This document shows positions 47,859-56,240 of a stretch of 64,000 bases of DNA, in pieces. The stretch covers positions 1 to 64,000 of the forward strand of contig NZ_JBQOUY010000002.1 of assembly GCF_052216985.1 (NCBI RefSeq), in the 5' to 3' direction. Position 1 is the first letter of the stretch. The number at the start of each line of letters is the position of its first letter. This stretch comes from Acidaminococcus fermentans_A. Lineage in GTDB: Bacteria; Bacillota; Negativicutes; Acidaminococcales; Acidaminococcaceae. The translations under genes and the position numbers were made by a program. The notes under the pieces are model-generated. The model searched no databases, was not told the DNA's origin, and saw only the letters and a list, made by a program, of their open reading frames with translations.

Positions 47859-49488
47859 AAACCCTGTATGGAAAAGTGTGAAGAGCACCTTTCAGGCTCA
47901 TCCCCGGACCGGTACCTTGGTGGCCGTTTTGGTGGTCCTTTCGGTGATGACCTCTCTTTTGCCGCCCCTGGTACTGGAGCGGGCGGTGGACGACCTGACT
48001 GAAGGCCGGGGGATCTCCTGGCAGCTGGGGCTGCTGTATATCGGGCTCATCGCGCTGGCGGACTGCTGCGAAACGGCCCAGAACGGGGCCATCACTCTGT
48101 TCGGCCAAAAGGTGACCCACGGACTCCGGTCCATCCTGTGCGCCAAATTGGATCGGCTGCCGGCCCAGTATTTCACCAGCCATCCCAGCGGGCAGACCAC
48201 CTCGGTGTTCGTCAACGATGGAGATACCATCGACGCTCTGTATTCTGACGGGATCGTGGGGATGCTGGCCGATGCCTGCAAGCTGCTGGGGATCCTGGGC
48301 ATCCTATGGAGCCGGAGCCGGGGACTGTTCGGCCTCCTGTGCCTGCTGCTGCCCCTCTTGTTCGTACTCACCCGGCATTTCCAGAAGGGGACCTTGGCAG
48401 CCCAGCGGGAAAACCGGCGGGCCGTCGGCCGGGTGAACAGCCATGTGCCGGAAACCATCCGGAATATCCGGACCATCCACACCCTGGGGAAGGAACGGTA
48501 TATGGAGGAACGGTACGATTCCCTGATCACCGACAGCTTCCGGTCCATCAACCGGGCCAATGTGTTCGACGGGATCTATTCTCCCATCATCCTGGTGACC
48601 CAGGCAGCGGTGGTGGGGGTGATCATGACGGGAGCCTCCCTGGGACCGGCCTGGGCGGATCTGTTCGGCCTTTCCGTAGGGTCCGCTGTGGCGATGATCG
48701 CCTATGTGGGGAAGATCTTCGGTCCCCTGGAAAGCATCGGCATGGAGATCCAGAGCATCCAGAGTGCTATGGCCGGGATCCAGCATATCGGGGAATTCCT
48801 GGGAGAAACGGAACAGGAACCGGCCTCTCTGGAGCCTGTGCCGGACGCCGTGCAGGACAAGGTGGTGGTCTTTTCCCATGTGACCTTCGGGTATGATCCG
48901 TCCCGACCCATTTTGCAGGACTTTTCCTGCAGCCTGGCACCGGGGGAACAAGCCATCCTGATGGGGCCCAGCGGCTGCGGGAAGAGCACCTTGTTCAAGC
49001 TGCTGCTGGGGATGTATACCCCTTGGCAGGGGACCGTGAGCCTGTTAGGACGGCGGGCGGGGACCATCCCGGACCTGGAGAAACGGAGCCTGTACGGCTG
49101 TGTGGAGCAGGAATTCTCGGCTGTACCCGGCACGGTAGGGGACCAGGTGACCCTGGGGGACCCTTCGGTGACTCCCGCGCAGGTGGACCGGGCCCTGGAA
49201 CTGGTGCAGCTGAAAGAAACGGTGGAACGGCTGCCTCAGGGGAAGGAGACTCCCATGAGGGAAGGGTTCTTTTCCCAAGGGGAGCTCCAGCTGCTGAACA
49301 TTGCCCGGGCGGTAGCAAAGGAACCCCAGCTGCTGTTATTGGATGAAATCACCGCCAACCTGGACAGCCACACGGAAGAAGTGGTGCTGGAGGCCCTGGA
49401 ACGGGCCAGCCAGGGACGTACCGTACTGAGCATCTCCCACCGGTTTTCCCGGATGATGGAAGGGCAGAGGATTGTGAGAATGGGGTAA
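47848..49488 (+). CDS. Heterodimeric ABC exporter subunit B (degenerate signature)
   Basis: A 546-residue half-transporter: membrane domain (about 20-310) and nucleotide-binding domain (about 330-546). Walker A GPSGCGKST and Walker B LLLLDEITANLD with the catalytic Glu are canonical. The signature is FFSQGELQLLNIARAV, lacking the normal LSGGQ. Paired with subunit A this gives one fully canonical ATP site (B Walker motifs with A signature) and one degenerate site (A Walker B with B signature), as in TM287/288- and BmrCD-type exporters. Confidence 0.9.
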   Translation: MNSENPVWKSVKSTFQAHPRTGTLVAVLVVLSVMTSLLPPLVLERAVDDLTEGRGISWQLGLLYIGLIALADCCETAQNGAITLFGQKVTHGLRSILCAKLDRLPAQYFTSHPSGQTTSVFVNDGDTIDALYSDGIVGMLADACKLLGILGILWSRSRGLFGLLCLLLPLLFVLTRHFQKGTLAAQRENRRAVGRVNSHVPETIRNIRTIHTLGKERYMEERYDSLITDSFRSINRANVFDGIYSPIILVTQAAVVGVIMTGASLGPAWADLFGLSVGSAVAMIAYVGKIFGPLESIGMEIQSIQSAMAGIQHIGEFLGETEQEPASLEPVPDAVQDKVVVFSHVTFGYDPSRPILQDFSCSLAPGEQAILMGPSGCGKSTLFKLLLGMYTPWQGTVSLLGRRAGTIPDLEKRSLYGCVEQEFSAVPGTVGDQVTLGDPSVTPAQVDRALELVQLKETVERLPQGKETPMREGFFSQGELQLLNIARAVAKEPQLLLLDEITANLDSHTEEVVLEALERASQGRTVLSISHRFSRMMEGQRIVRMG

Positions 49489-49493
49489 AAGAT

Positions 49494-49646
49494 CGTCATA
49501 CGTCATACGCCGGTGGAAGCCAGCCTTGCTGGCTCCTAAGTTAAGAATGCCCGTAGAATCCGATCCCAGGTTTTTAAATTTCAAAATCAATTTGATAAGA
49601 TAAATTGATTTCCAATGGCCAGTGACTATGGACATGTGACCAGTGA
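49494..49646. repeat. Composite element: two heptamer tracts, hairpin and AT-rich inverted repeat
   Basis: CGTCATA twice (49494-49507), CGCCGGTGGA, then the hairpin AGCCAGC-CTT-GCTGGCT (49518-49534). An AT-rich inverted repeat AAATCAATTT (49584-49593) / AAATTGATTT (49602-49611) follows, then four heptamers CCAGTGA, CTATGGA, CATGTGA, CCAGTGA (49619-49646). Confidence 0.65.
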
Positions 49647-49653
49647 CAAAAAA

Positions 49654-49676
49654 GGTGCCCGCAGGCACCTTTTTTA
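49654..49676. terminator. Bidirectional terminator between convergent genes
   Basis: Stem GGTGCC/GGCACC with loop CGCA, flanked by six A before and six T after, so it works on both strands. It overlaps the stop codon of the minus-strand TPR-like gene. Confidence 0.88.
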
Positions 49677-50690
49677 ATATCCCAACTTCTTCTTCAATTC
49701 TTCCATATCCTTTTCTGATAGGAAGGGCCGGATCACATCCAGATAATACTCCGCTTCCTGTTCTCTTCCCGCCTGGTGGCAGGCCTGGGCTCCGCCGGCA
49801 GCCAGCCGGAGGATCTCCATATTCGGTCCCAGGGGGATCCCTTCTTTTGCAGCAAAGGCCGTCAATTCTTCTCGAGAGGCGGGAGCCAGGTCTTTTCCTA
49901 GATGCTGGGCAATGGTTTCCAGCTGGGCTGTCACCGTTTCTGTTTCCCCATAGTTCAAGCTCAACAGGAAGGCATACCGGGCCCCCTGCCAATCTTCTCC
50001 CTGGAGCAGTCGGGTCCCTTCATTTTGGTAGCACAGGGCCAGATCAGCAGGGCGGAAGGCCATGCGGAAGCTCTCCCGGTTCACTCGGCCGAAGCTTTCC
50101 CAATCCTCTCCGGCTTTCAGCACTGCCAGATAACAGGCTCGTACCGGAGCACTGACCGGGTCCCATTTCAGTCCTTTTTCCAAAGCTTTTTGGGCAGCCT
50201 TCCTCCGGTTTTGGGCCAGTTCCAGTTCCCCCAAAGTCAAGTGCAGCAGATGGAAGGGGAAAGGCGCCTGCTGGACCGTCTTTTTGGGCTGGCAGAACTG
50301 CTGGTACAGTACCCTTTCCATGGGCTCCGCAAAGGAACGGAATTCTACTTCCGAATCAGGCTGGAAAAGAGCCGAATGTTCTGCTTCCTGGAGATGGGGT
50401 TCCAAGAATTTCCGGGCTCCCTCGAAATCCTGGGCAGCCGTGCACTTCCGGGCTCCCTCCAGGTCTGCCCGGAATTTTTCAAATGCCTGGCTGAACATAT
50501 CGGCGAAATGCTGCCGGCTTTCTTCCGGCAGCAGCTTGTACAGCAGCTGGCTGCAGGCACGGCTGATCTCCCGGTGCAGGGGATGGTCCCGGTACAGCTC
50601 GATGCAGCCTTGGAGATATTTGATATCCTTCTGGGAGTCTCCTGACAGATTGTCCCTGATCGATTTGATGATGGTATCCAGTTCTTCCAT
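49674..50690 (-). CDS. TPR-like helical repeat protein
   Basis: A 338-residue cytoplasmic protein made almost entirely of paired helices. Segments such as LLHLTLGELELAQNRRKAAQKALEKGLKWDP (about 150-180), followed by LCYQNEGTRLLQGEDWQGARYAFLLSLNY (about 220-248) and a final AGREQEAEYYLDVIRPFLSEKD, match tetratricopeptide repeat spacing. No enzyme motif is seen. It is monocistronic between the ABC exporter and the polysaccharide locus. A scaffold or assembly role is possible, but no partner is indicated. Confidence 0.7.
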   Translation of the reverse strand: MEELDTIIKSIRDNLSGDSQKDIKYLQGCIELYRDHPLHREISRACSQLLYKLLPEESRQHFADMFSQAFEKFRADLEGARKCTAAQDFEGARKFLEPHLQEAEHSALFQPDSEVEFRSFAEPMERVLYQQFCQPKKTVQQAPFPFHLLHLTLGELELAQNRRKAAQKALEKGLKWDPVSAPVRACYLAVLKAGEDWESFGRVNRESFRMAFRPADLALCYQNEGTRLLQGEDWQGARYAFLLSLNYGETETVTAQLETIAQHLGKDLAPASREELTAFAAKEGIPLGPNMEILRLAAGGAQACHQAGREQEAEYYLDVIRPFLSEKDMEELKKKLGY

Positions 50691-50978
50691 GATTCACAGC
50701 CTCCGATTTTTCCTGACTCTATTTTTTCTATTATACAGGAAAGTGGGAAAAAAGGCGAGGGCAGCCCTTCAGCAGATGCTGTCTCTCACTCCCTGTAGAC
50801 ATTTCCTCACCGTATGGTAAAGGCTTCCTATTTCCTCTACAGATTTTCCCGGTTACAGGGTGTGGCTGGGATAGGCTTCTGCCATTTCCTTAATGGAGCT
50901 TCAATTTGTCCTTATTTTACAGTATAATAAAACAATATATGAAATACTGTGATTCATCGCGATTAGAGGAGTTTATCC
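50691..50978 (+). promoter_or_regulatory. Leader region of the polysaccharide locus
   Basis: A 288-base region without a gene. A TATAAT at 50923-50928 lies about 50 bases before the first glycosyl gene and is the probable -10, with only a weak -35 (TTCAAT or CTTCAA). No strong hairpin, heptamer tract or other structure was seen. Confidence 0.4.
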
Positions 50979-52430
50979 ATGGCCAATACTGTTTTCCGAG
51001 AATCCCATCCCGATTCCTTTATCCATCATCATCTGAACTATTTCCTGCCCACCATCTATACCATTACCGACTGGCTGATGATCCTGCTTGCGGAATTCTT
51101 TGCGTACCATCTGCGGGGAGCTCTAACCGGGAATGCCCATTTCCACATGCCCTGGCTCAACTTGTGTGTGGCATTCCCTCTGCTCTTCCTGCTGTTTTTC
51201 CGGCAGGGAGGCATCTATACGAAACACATGGGCTATTGGAAGCTCATGGAATGCATCTGCCGAGGCTGTACCTATGCCATCGGCGCCATAGTGGTCTTTG
51301 TCTATCTGTCCCACATTTCCGCCAGCACTTCCCGGCTCTTTGTGGGCCTGTTATGGATCTTTGCCCTTGTCTTGGTGACCCTTTCCCGGTATATCATCGC
51401 CCATATCCTGAACTGGGCCGGGGTGGGGAGCGTACCCGTCCTTCTGGTGGGAGCTGGGAAAACAGCCAATCTTGTGCTCCAGGGTATCCGGGACGATGTG
51501 GGCTTGAACTTCAATATCATCGGCTATGTGGATGATGCCGGGCCTCAGAAAGAAAACGTGGGGAATCTGCCCTATCTGGGGACCTTTGCCCAGGCGGTGG
51601 ACGTGATCGAAAAGACCCAGGTCCAAGATGTCTGCATCGCAGCCCCCGGCCTTTCCCCGGAAAAATTGAACCGGCTGATTCATACCATCCAGCCCCATGT
51701 GCGGAACCTGGCCTTTGTGCCCGATCTGATCGGTCTGCCGGTGAACGGCATCGAAGTGGAATCCCTGTTCAATGAACGGCTGATGTTCATGAGCCTGAAG
51801 AACAACCTGGCCCGGCCCTACAACCGGTTCATCAAGCGGGTATTCGACCTAGTGCTGACCACTATCGGTGTCATCGTCTTGAGCCCTATCTTTCTGCTCC
51901 TGGCCGTCCTGATCAAACTGGATTCCCGGGGCCCGGTGATCTTCGCCCACCAGCGGATCGGCAAGGACGGGAAACTGTTCCCCTGCCTGAAATTCCGCAC
52001 CATGTGCGTGGACGCGGACAAAAAACTGAAAGAATATCTGGCGGCAAATCCCGAAGCCAGGAAGGAATGGGAAGCCGAATTCAAACTGAAGGACGATCCC
52101 CGGGTGACCCGGGTGGGGAAGGTGCTGCGGAAAACCAGCCTGGACGAACTGCCCCAGCTGTTCAATGTGCTCATCGGCCAGATGAGCCTAGTGGGGCCCC
52201 GGCCCATTGTCACCGCCGAAATCCCCAAATACGGACCGTATATCAAAGATTTCTACATGGTCCATCCTGGCATCACCGGCATGTGGCAGGTGAACGGCCG
52301 CAGCGACACTACCTACGACGAACGGGTCCAGATGGATTCCTGGTACGTCCGCAACTGGGGCGTCTGGCTGGATATCATGCTGCTATGGAGGACCATCGGA
52401 GTGGTCCTGCAGCATAAAGGGGCCTACTGA
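50979..52430 (+). CDS. Polyprenyl sugar-phosphate transferase initiating polysaccharide synthesis (WbaP/WcaJ type)
   Basis: A 483-residue inner-membrane enzyme that moves a sugar-1-phosphate (glucose or galactose) to undecaprenyl phosphate. There are four to five N-terminal helices (about 20-155) and a central Rossmann-like CoA-binding-type domain with LLVGAGKTANLVLQGI (about 165-180). The bacterial sugar transferase domain runs from about 285: KRVFDLVLTTIGVIVLSPIFL, then GPVIFAHQRIGKDGKLFPCLKFRTM, RKTSLDELPQLFNVLIGQMSLVGPRP and the C-terminal WYVRNWGVWLDIMLLWRT. First gene of the surface-polysaccharide locus. Confidence 0.92.
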   Translation: MANTVFRESHPDSFIHHHLNYFLPTIYTITDWLMILLAEFFAYHLRGALTGNAHFHMPWLNLCVAFPLLFLLFFRQGGIYTKHMGYWKLMECICRGCTYAIGAIVVFVYLSHISASTSRLFVGLLWIFALVLVTLSRYIIAHILNWAGVGSVPVLLVGAGKTANLVLQGIRDDVGLNFNIIGYVDDAGPQKENVGNLPYLGTFAQAVDVIEKTQVQDVCIAAPGLSPEKLNRLIHTIQPHVRNLAFVPDLIGLPVNGIEVESLFNERLMFMSLKNNLARPYNRFIKRVFDLVLTTIGVIVLSPIFLLLAVLIKLDSRGPVIFAHQRIGKDGKLFPCLKFRTMCVDADKKLKEYLAANPEARKEWEAEFKLKDDPRVTRVGKVLRKTSLDELPQLFNVLIGQMSLVGPRPIVTAEIPKYGPYIKDFYMVHPGITGMWQVNGRSDTTYDERVQMDSWYVRNWGVWLDIMLLWRTIGVVLQHKGAY

Positions 52431-52450
52431 GGGGCGGCGGTCTGGAAGAA

Positions 52451-52620
52451 GTCAGACACAGCCCCTTAGCGGGGCCTTGAGACGTCAGATGCCAGTTTTG
52501 TACGGGTTAAGATGAAGGACCGATTTGCTTATAGCCAACAAGCTGACGTCTGACATCTGAAAGGCCCGAAGGGCCGGTCTTAAGGCGAGAGACATTAAGC
52601 GTGAGACGAGAGGCGTTACC
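52451..52620. repeat. Inverted pair of GTCAGACA elements with heptamers
   Basis: Copy 2 of the dispersed element is at 52451-52490 (GTCAGACACAGCCC ... GGGGCCTTGAGACGTCAGAT). An inverted relative begins GCTGACG-TCTGACA-TCTGAAA (52552-52572) and contains GGCCCGAAGGGCC. Heptamers GGCGAGA, GACATTA, AGCGTGA, GACGAGA follow at 52584-52611. The whole fills the gap before glf. Confidence 0.65.
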
Positions 52621-52660
52621 AAGACCGGCGCAGCCGGCAATCGAAAAGGAGCTTAAAACC

Positions 52661-53782
52661 ATGATTCAGTACAATTACTTGATCGTTGGTGCCGGTCTGT
52701 ACGGTGCCGTTTTTGCCCAAAAAGCCAAAGCTGCTGGGAAAAAAGTCCTGGTCATCGATAAACGGGACCACATCGCCGGGAACATTTATACCAAAACCGT
52801 GGAAGGCATCCATGTGCACCAGTATGGCGCCCACATTTTCCACACCAACAACCGGGAAGTCTGGGACTACGTGAACCGCTTTGCCGTGTTCAACCGGTTC
52901 ACCAATTCCCCGGTGGCCAATTACCGAGGAGAACTGTATTCCCTGCCCTTCAACATGTACACCTTCAACAAAATGTGGGGTGTGGTGACCCCGGAAGAAG
53001 CCACCGCCAAAATCGAAGAACAGAAAAAAGCGGCCTGTATCTCCAATCCCCGGAATTTGGAAGAACAGGCCATTTCCCTAGTGGGGACGGATATCTATGA
53101 AAAACTCATCAAGGGATATACGGAAAAACAGTGGGGGCGCCCCTGCACCGAGCTGCCGGCTTTTATCATCAAACGCCTCCCCGTGCGCCTCACTTTCGAC
53201 AATAACTACTTCAACGCCCTGTATCAGGGAATCCCTGTGGGAGGCTATACCAAGCTGGTGGCCAATCTGCTGGACGGCATCGAAGTGCGGCTGAACACAG
53301 ATTATCTGGCCAATCAGGCAGAACTAGATGCCCTGGCCGAGAAAGTCGTTTATACCGGGCCCATCGATGCCTATTTTGACTACAAATTGGGACCCCTGGA
53401 ATACCGCAGCGTCCGGTTCGAAACGGAACTCCTGGACAAACCCAATTACCAAGGCGTGGCTGCCATGAACTACACCGACCGGGAGACCCCTTGGACCCGG
53501 ATCATCGAACACAAATGGTTCCAGTTCGGCAAAGATGATGCAGGCAATGACCTGCCCAAGACCGTCATCAGCCGGGAATACAGCTCTGAATGGAAAGTAG
53601 GGGACGAACCCTACTACCCGGTGAACGATGCCAAAAACAGCACCCGGTATCAAGAATACAAAGCCCTGGCCGATCAGGAAAGCAACGTCATCTTTGGAGG
53701 CCGTTTGGGAGAATACAAGTATTATGATATGGATGCGGTGATCGCCCGTGCCTTGGAAGTGGCGGATAGGGAAAAGCTGTAA
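52661..53782 (+). CDS. glf: UDP-galactopyranose mutase Glf
   Basis: A 373-residue FAD enzyme that converts UDP-galactopyranose to UDP-galactofuranose, so the surface glycan probably contains galactofuranose. The FAD fold starts NYLIVGAGLYGAVFAQKAKAAG with VIDKRDHIAGN. HQYGAHIFHTNNREVWDYV (about 56-74) and the C-terminal RLGEYKYYDMDAVI are diagnostic. KGYTEKQWGRPCTELP near 150 lies in the substrate cleft. ATG 52661 is set by AGGAG upstream; the longer frame reads into the repeat. Confidence 0.97.
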   Translation: MIQYNYLIVGAGLYGAVFAQKAKAAGKKVLVIDKRDHIAGNIYTKTVEGIHVHQYGAHIFHTNNREVWDYVNRFAVFNRFTNSPVANYRGELYSLPFNMYTFNKMWGVVTPEEATAKIEEQKKAACISNPRNLEEQAISLVGTDIYEKLIKGYTEKQWGRPCTELPAFIIKRLPVRLTFDNNYFNALYQGIPVGGYTKLVANLLDGIEVRLNTDYLANQAELDALAEKVVYTGPIDAYFDYKLGPLEYRSVRFETELLDKPNYQGVAAMNYTDRETPWTRIIEHKWFQFGKDDAGNDLPKTVISREYSSEWKVGDEPYYPVNDAKNSTRYQEYKALADQESNVIFGGRLGEYKYYDMDAVIARALEVADREKL

Positions 53783-53808
53783 ACCGCTTTTTAGTCTCAC
53801 GCCTGGGG

Positions 53809-53870
53809 CAGTCACTAGTCTCTAGTCACTAGTCAGCAGCCGAAGGAAGCCAACATTCTGTTGGCTTTTA
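53809..53870. repeat. Composite heptamer-hairpin element, left copy
   Basis: CAGTCAC, TAGTCTC, TAGTCAC, TAGTCAG in register (53809-53836), CAGCCGAAGGA, then hairpin AGCCAAC-ATTCT-GTTGGCT (53848-53866). The reverse complement of this arrangement occurs at 54319-54366, on the other side of the broken four-helix gene. Confidence 0.75.
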
Positions 53871-53935
53871 ACCAATTTAAGATTTGCAGTAGATTCAGCA
53901 TTCAATCACTTTACTTTTTTTGAAGGAGCAGAACC

Positions 53936-54309
53936 ATGGAATATTCTCATAAAAAGTTGACTGTTTGGCAGCGAGCAATGGAATTGACAGATTTTGTACT
54001 GGATCTTACCGAAAAATTTCCTCTGAAAGAAAAATATCGACTGGTAGACCAAATGTGCCGGGCAGTGGTATCCATTCCCAGTAATATAGCAGAAGGCCGC
54101 GCAAAAGGCAGCGATAAAGATTTTATTCGCTATTTGCTGATTGCCAGGGTTCTGCCTGTGAACTGGATACCCAGTTGCTCATTAGTGAAAAGAGAAATTA
54201 TATCCAATCGGCTGACGCCCATAAAGCATGTGCTATGTGCTATGAAATAACTTCCATGCTGACAGCTCTTATCCAAAAACTGGATAAAGACATTCAATGG
54301 AAAAGGTAA
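53936..54309 (+). pseudogene. Four-helix bundle protein (S23/IVS-encoded family) with a frameshift
   Basis: The first about 70 codons match the family of small four-helix proteins that also occur in 23S rRNA intervening sequences and diversity-generating elements (KLTVWQRAMELTDFVLDLTEKFP, VSIPSNIAEGRAKGSDKDFIRYLLIAR). After the G3 run at 54147-54149 the frame is lost. One extra G restores (G)SACELDTQLLISEKRNYIQ and a normal C-terminus ending QKLDKDIQWKR at 54309, giving about 124 residues. Without it the product ends early at 54250 with unrelated sequence. The gene is enclosed by inverted heptamer-hairpin elements. Confidence 0.8.
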
Positions 54310-54318
54310 ATATATTCC

Positions 54319-54366
54319 AAGCCAACGAAGTTGGCCTCATTCGGCTAGTGACTAGAGACTAGTGAC
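54319..54366. repeat. Composite heptamer-hairpin element, right inverted copy
   Basis: Hairpin GCCAAC-GAA-GTTGGC (54321-54335), CTCATTCGG, then CTAGTGA, CTAGAGA, CTAGTGA (54344-54364). Its reverse complement closely follows the left copy at 53809-53870. Confidence 0.75.
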
Positions 54367-54393
54367 TGTAAAAAGGAAAGGACAATAACCATC

Positions 54394-55164
54394 GTGCAAA
54401 CAAAAATCCTCATCGCCATCCACAAACCTTACTGGGTCCCATCGGATCCTGTTTACTTCCCTCTCCAGGTTGGGGCGGAGGGGAAGGATTCTCTGGGGTT
54501 TACGGGAGATAATAGGGGGGACAATATTTCCTCCAAGAACCCCAATTATTGTGAACTGACCGGGCTGTATTGGGCCTGGAAGAATATGGACTGTGACTGC
54601 ATCGGACTGTGCCATTATCGGCGGTATTTTGGACACCGAGTCCGGTCCAATAACCTGGAAGACAAAAAGAAAGCCATCTTCACCCAGGCAGACTACGACA
54701 GACTCTTGAGCCAGTACGATGTGATCCTGCCCGTGAAGCGGAACTACTACATCGAAACGGTCCGAAGCCAGTACGAACACGCCCATTACAAAAAAGACCT
54801 GGATGAAGTGGAAAAAATCATCGCCGAAAAATACCCAGAATACAGCCAGGCCTTCACCACCGTCATGAATCGGCGGAAGCTCCACATCCTGAACATGTTC
54901 GCCATGAAAAAGACTCTGTTCGATCAATACTGCAGCTGGCTGTTCGACATCCTTTTTACGCTGGAAAGCCGCATCGATATCAGCAGCTACAGTCCTTACG
55001 AAGCACGGATCTATGGCTTTCTCTCCGAACGCCTCTTCAACGTATGGCTGGAAAAACAGCACCTGAAAGAAGTGGAAGTTCCGGTAATATTTTTGGAACA
55101 GGTGGACTGGCCTAAGAAAATCCGGGAGTTCCTGGCACGGAAGTTTTTGGGGAAGAAACAATAA
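54394..55164 (+). CDS. DUF4422 glycosyltransferase-like protein
   Basis: A 256-residue protein of the DUF4422 family found in capsule and exopolysaccharide loci and thought to be glycosyltransferases. ILIAIHKPYWVP at the start, NPNYCELTGLYWAWKN (about 49-64), IGLCHYRRYF (about 71-80) and HILNMFAMKKTLFDQYCSWLFDIL (about 166-189) are the characteristic blocks. No membrane segment. It starts with GTG at 54394. It probably adds one sugar to the lipid-linked repeat unit. Confidence 0.82.
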   Translation: MQTKILIAIHKPYWVPSDPVYFPLQVGAEGKDSLGFTGDNRGDNISSKNPNYCELTGLYWAWKNMDCDCIGLCHYRRYFGHRVRSNNLEDKKKAIFTQADYDRLLSQYDVILPVKRNYYIETVRSQYEHAHYKKDLDEVEKIIAEKYPEYSQAFTTVMNRRKLHILNMFAMKKTLFDQYCSWLFDILFTLESRIDISSYSPYEARIYGFLSERLFNVWLEKQHLKEVEVPVIFLEQVDWPKKIREFLARKFLGKKQ

Positions 55165-55227
55165 GTGCAGAGTGAAGAGTGCAGAGCAGGGACGGCGAAA
55201 ATCGGCTGACACATTTCGAATCCGTAT
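55164..55227. repeat. AGTGAAG heptamers joined to an ACGGCRAAAATC element
   Basis: AGTGCAG, AGTGAAG, AGTGCAG (55164-55184), then GGGACGGCGAAAATCGGCTG and TTTCGAATCCGTAT. The same combination occurs at 58064-58122 and partly at 57909-57970 and 58541-58582. Confidence 0.7.
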
Positions 55228-55284
55228 ACTTAACATTCATGCTCATAAATTTTAAAATATAAGCGCGTATAGAAAGGAAAAACT

Positions 55285-55876
55285 GTGGACAAGCAAAGTA
55301 TCCTTTATCAATTAACAGAAGAAAACAGCGGGTATCTGCTTGTGCGGGAAGCAGTTTCACTGGGTATTTCTCGGCCAACTATCGCATCATTCATTAAAAA
55401 AATCTATGCAGAAGATTGCTTCCGGCATCTATAAGACAGAAGAGGCTTGGGATGATATCTGGTTTGTATTGCAGAGCCAATATCAGGAAACTGTCTTTTC
55501 TGGGGCTACTGCACTTTATTTTCATGGGCATTTAGACCGGGAACCCAGCATGATTACCGTTACCGTTAAAAAAGGATATAATACTTTATCTTTACATAAA
55601 AAAAAGATTAAAACCTACTATACGGATCCGCAACTGTTATCTTTGGGTATGATTTCTATGGAAACGCCTTTTTCTCATTACGTGAATGTTTATGATATGG
55701 ATCGTTCCATCTGCGATCTGATCCAGCATAAAAATGACTTTGATATCCAAGATTTCCAAACAGCGTTGAAAGAATATTTTTATAGTCCTTCAAAAAACAT
55801 TCATCAATTGATGAAATATGCGTCGAAACTGAAAATTGAACAGAAAATCCGGCATTATACGGAGGTTTTGCTATGA
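55285..55876 (+). pseudogene. AbiEi-type antitoxin with a frameshift
   Basis: A start at GTG 55285 with AGAAAGGA upstream gives the winged-helix opening MDKQSILYQLTEENSGYLL and REAVSLGISRPTIASFIKK, typical of the AbiEi antitoxin. The frame breaks in the A7 run at 55396-55402. The other frame continues MQKIASGIYKTEEAWDD, FSGATALYFHGH and SICDLIQHKNDFDIQDFQTALKEY to the stop at 55876, giving about 196 residues in total. The next start (ATG 55873) overlaps the stop, as in intact abiEi-abiEii pairs. Confidence 0.72.
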
Positions 55877-55962
55877 TCCAATCTTCTGTTCAACTAAAAG
55901 ATAAAATTAGAAACTTGTTTAAAGGTGATGGTTGGCAAGAGCAGTCACTAGTTAGTAACTGA
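55873..55962 (+). pseudogene. AbiEii toxin, truncated after about 20 codons
   Basis: ATG 55873, with GGAGG upstream and ATGA overlap with the antitoxin, begins MIQSSVQLKDKIRNL, the usual start of AbiEii nucleotidyltransferase toxins. The match ends after about 17-20 codons, where a heptamer tract (CAGTCAC, TAGTTAG, TAACTGA at 55942-55962) begins and closes the frame. The catalytic domain is lost. Confidence 0.65.
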
Positions 55963-56240
55963 AGGAGGGAATCTGCTGAGGCGGATTCCAGGAATAGAGC
56001 GACTTATCGCTGGATAGTTTCTGATTATAGATTAACCAGTGATTGAATCAGTCCATGTAGGGCGACGGCTGTACGGCCAGCCTGCTTGCTGCAAGATCAT
56101 ATGCATCTTATGTCAAAGGATTTAGGGAAAGATGCTCTTGATGGTGAACAGGCAGGCGTATCCAGACCGCTCAAAGGGCAGAAAAACTGTATAGATTAGT
56201 TTTGGCGAGAAGTTGAATTTTGATAAAAGGAGAGAGATAG
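55942..56240. other. Intergenic remnant with heptamers and a hairpin
   Basis: Heptamers at 55942-55962 lead into GAAGGAGGGAATCTGC-TGAG-GCGGATTCC, a hairpin analogous to those at other composite elements. The remaining 240 bases hold stop codons in all frames and no recognisable gene. A good ribosome site (AAAAGGAG) precedes the next gene. Confidence 0.5.

Noticed and set aside
53809..53836. CRISPR array, suggested by regularly spaced short repeats
   Set aside because: The units are contiguous 7-mers without spacers, no cas genes are in the window, and total tract length is under 50 bases.
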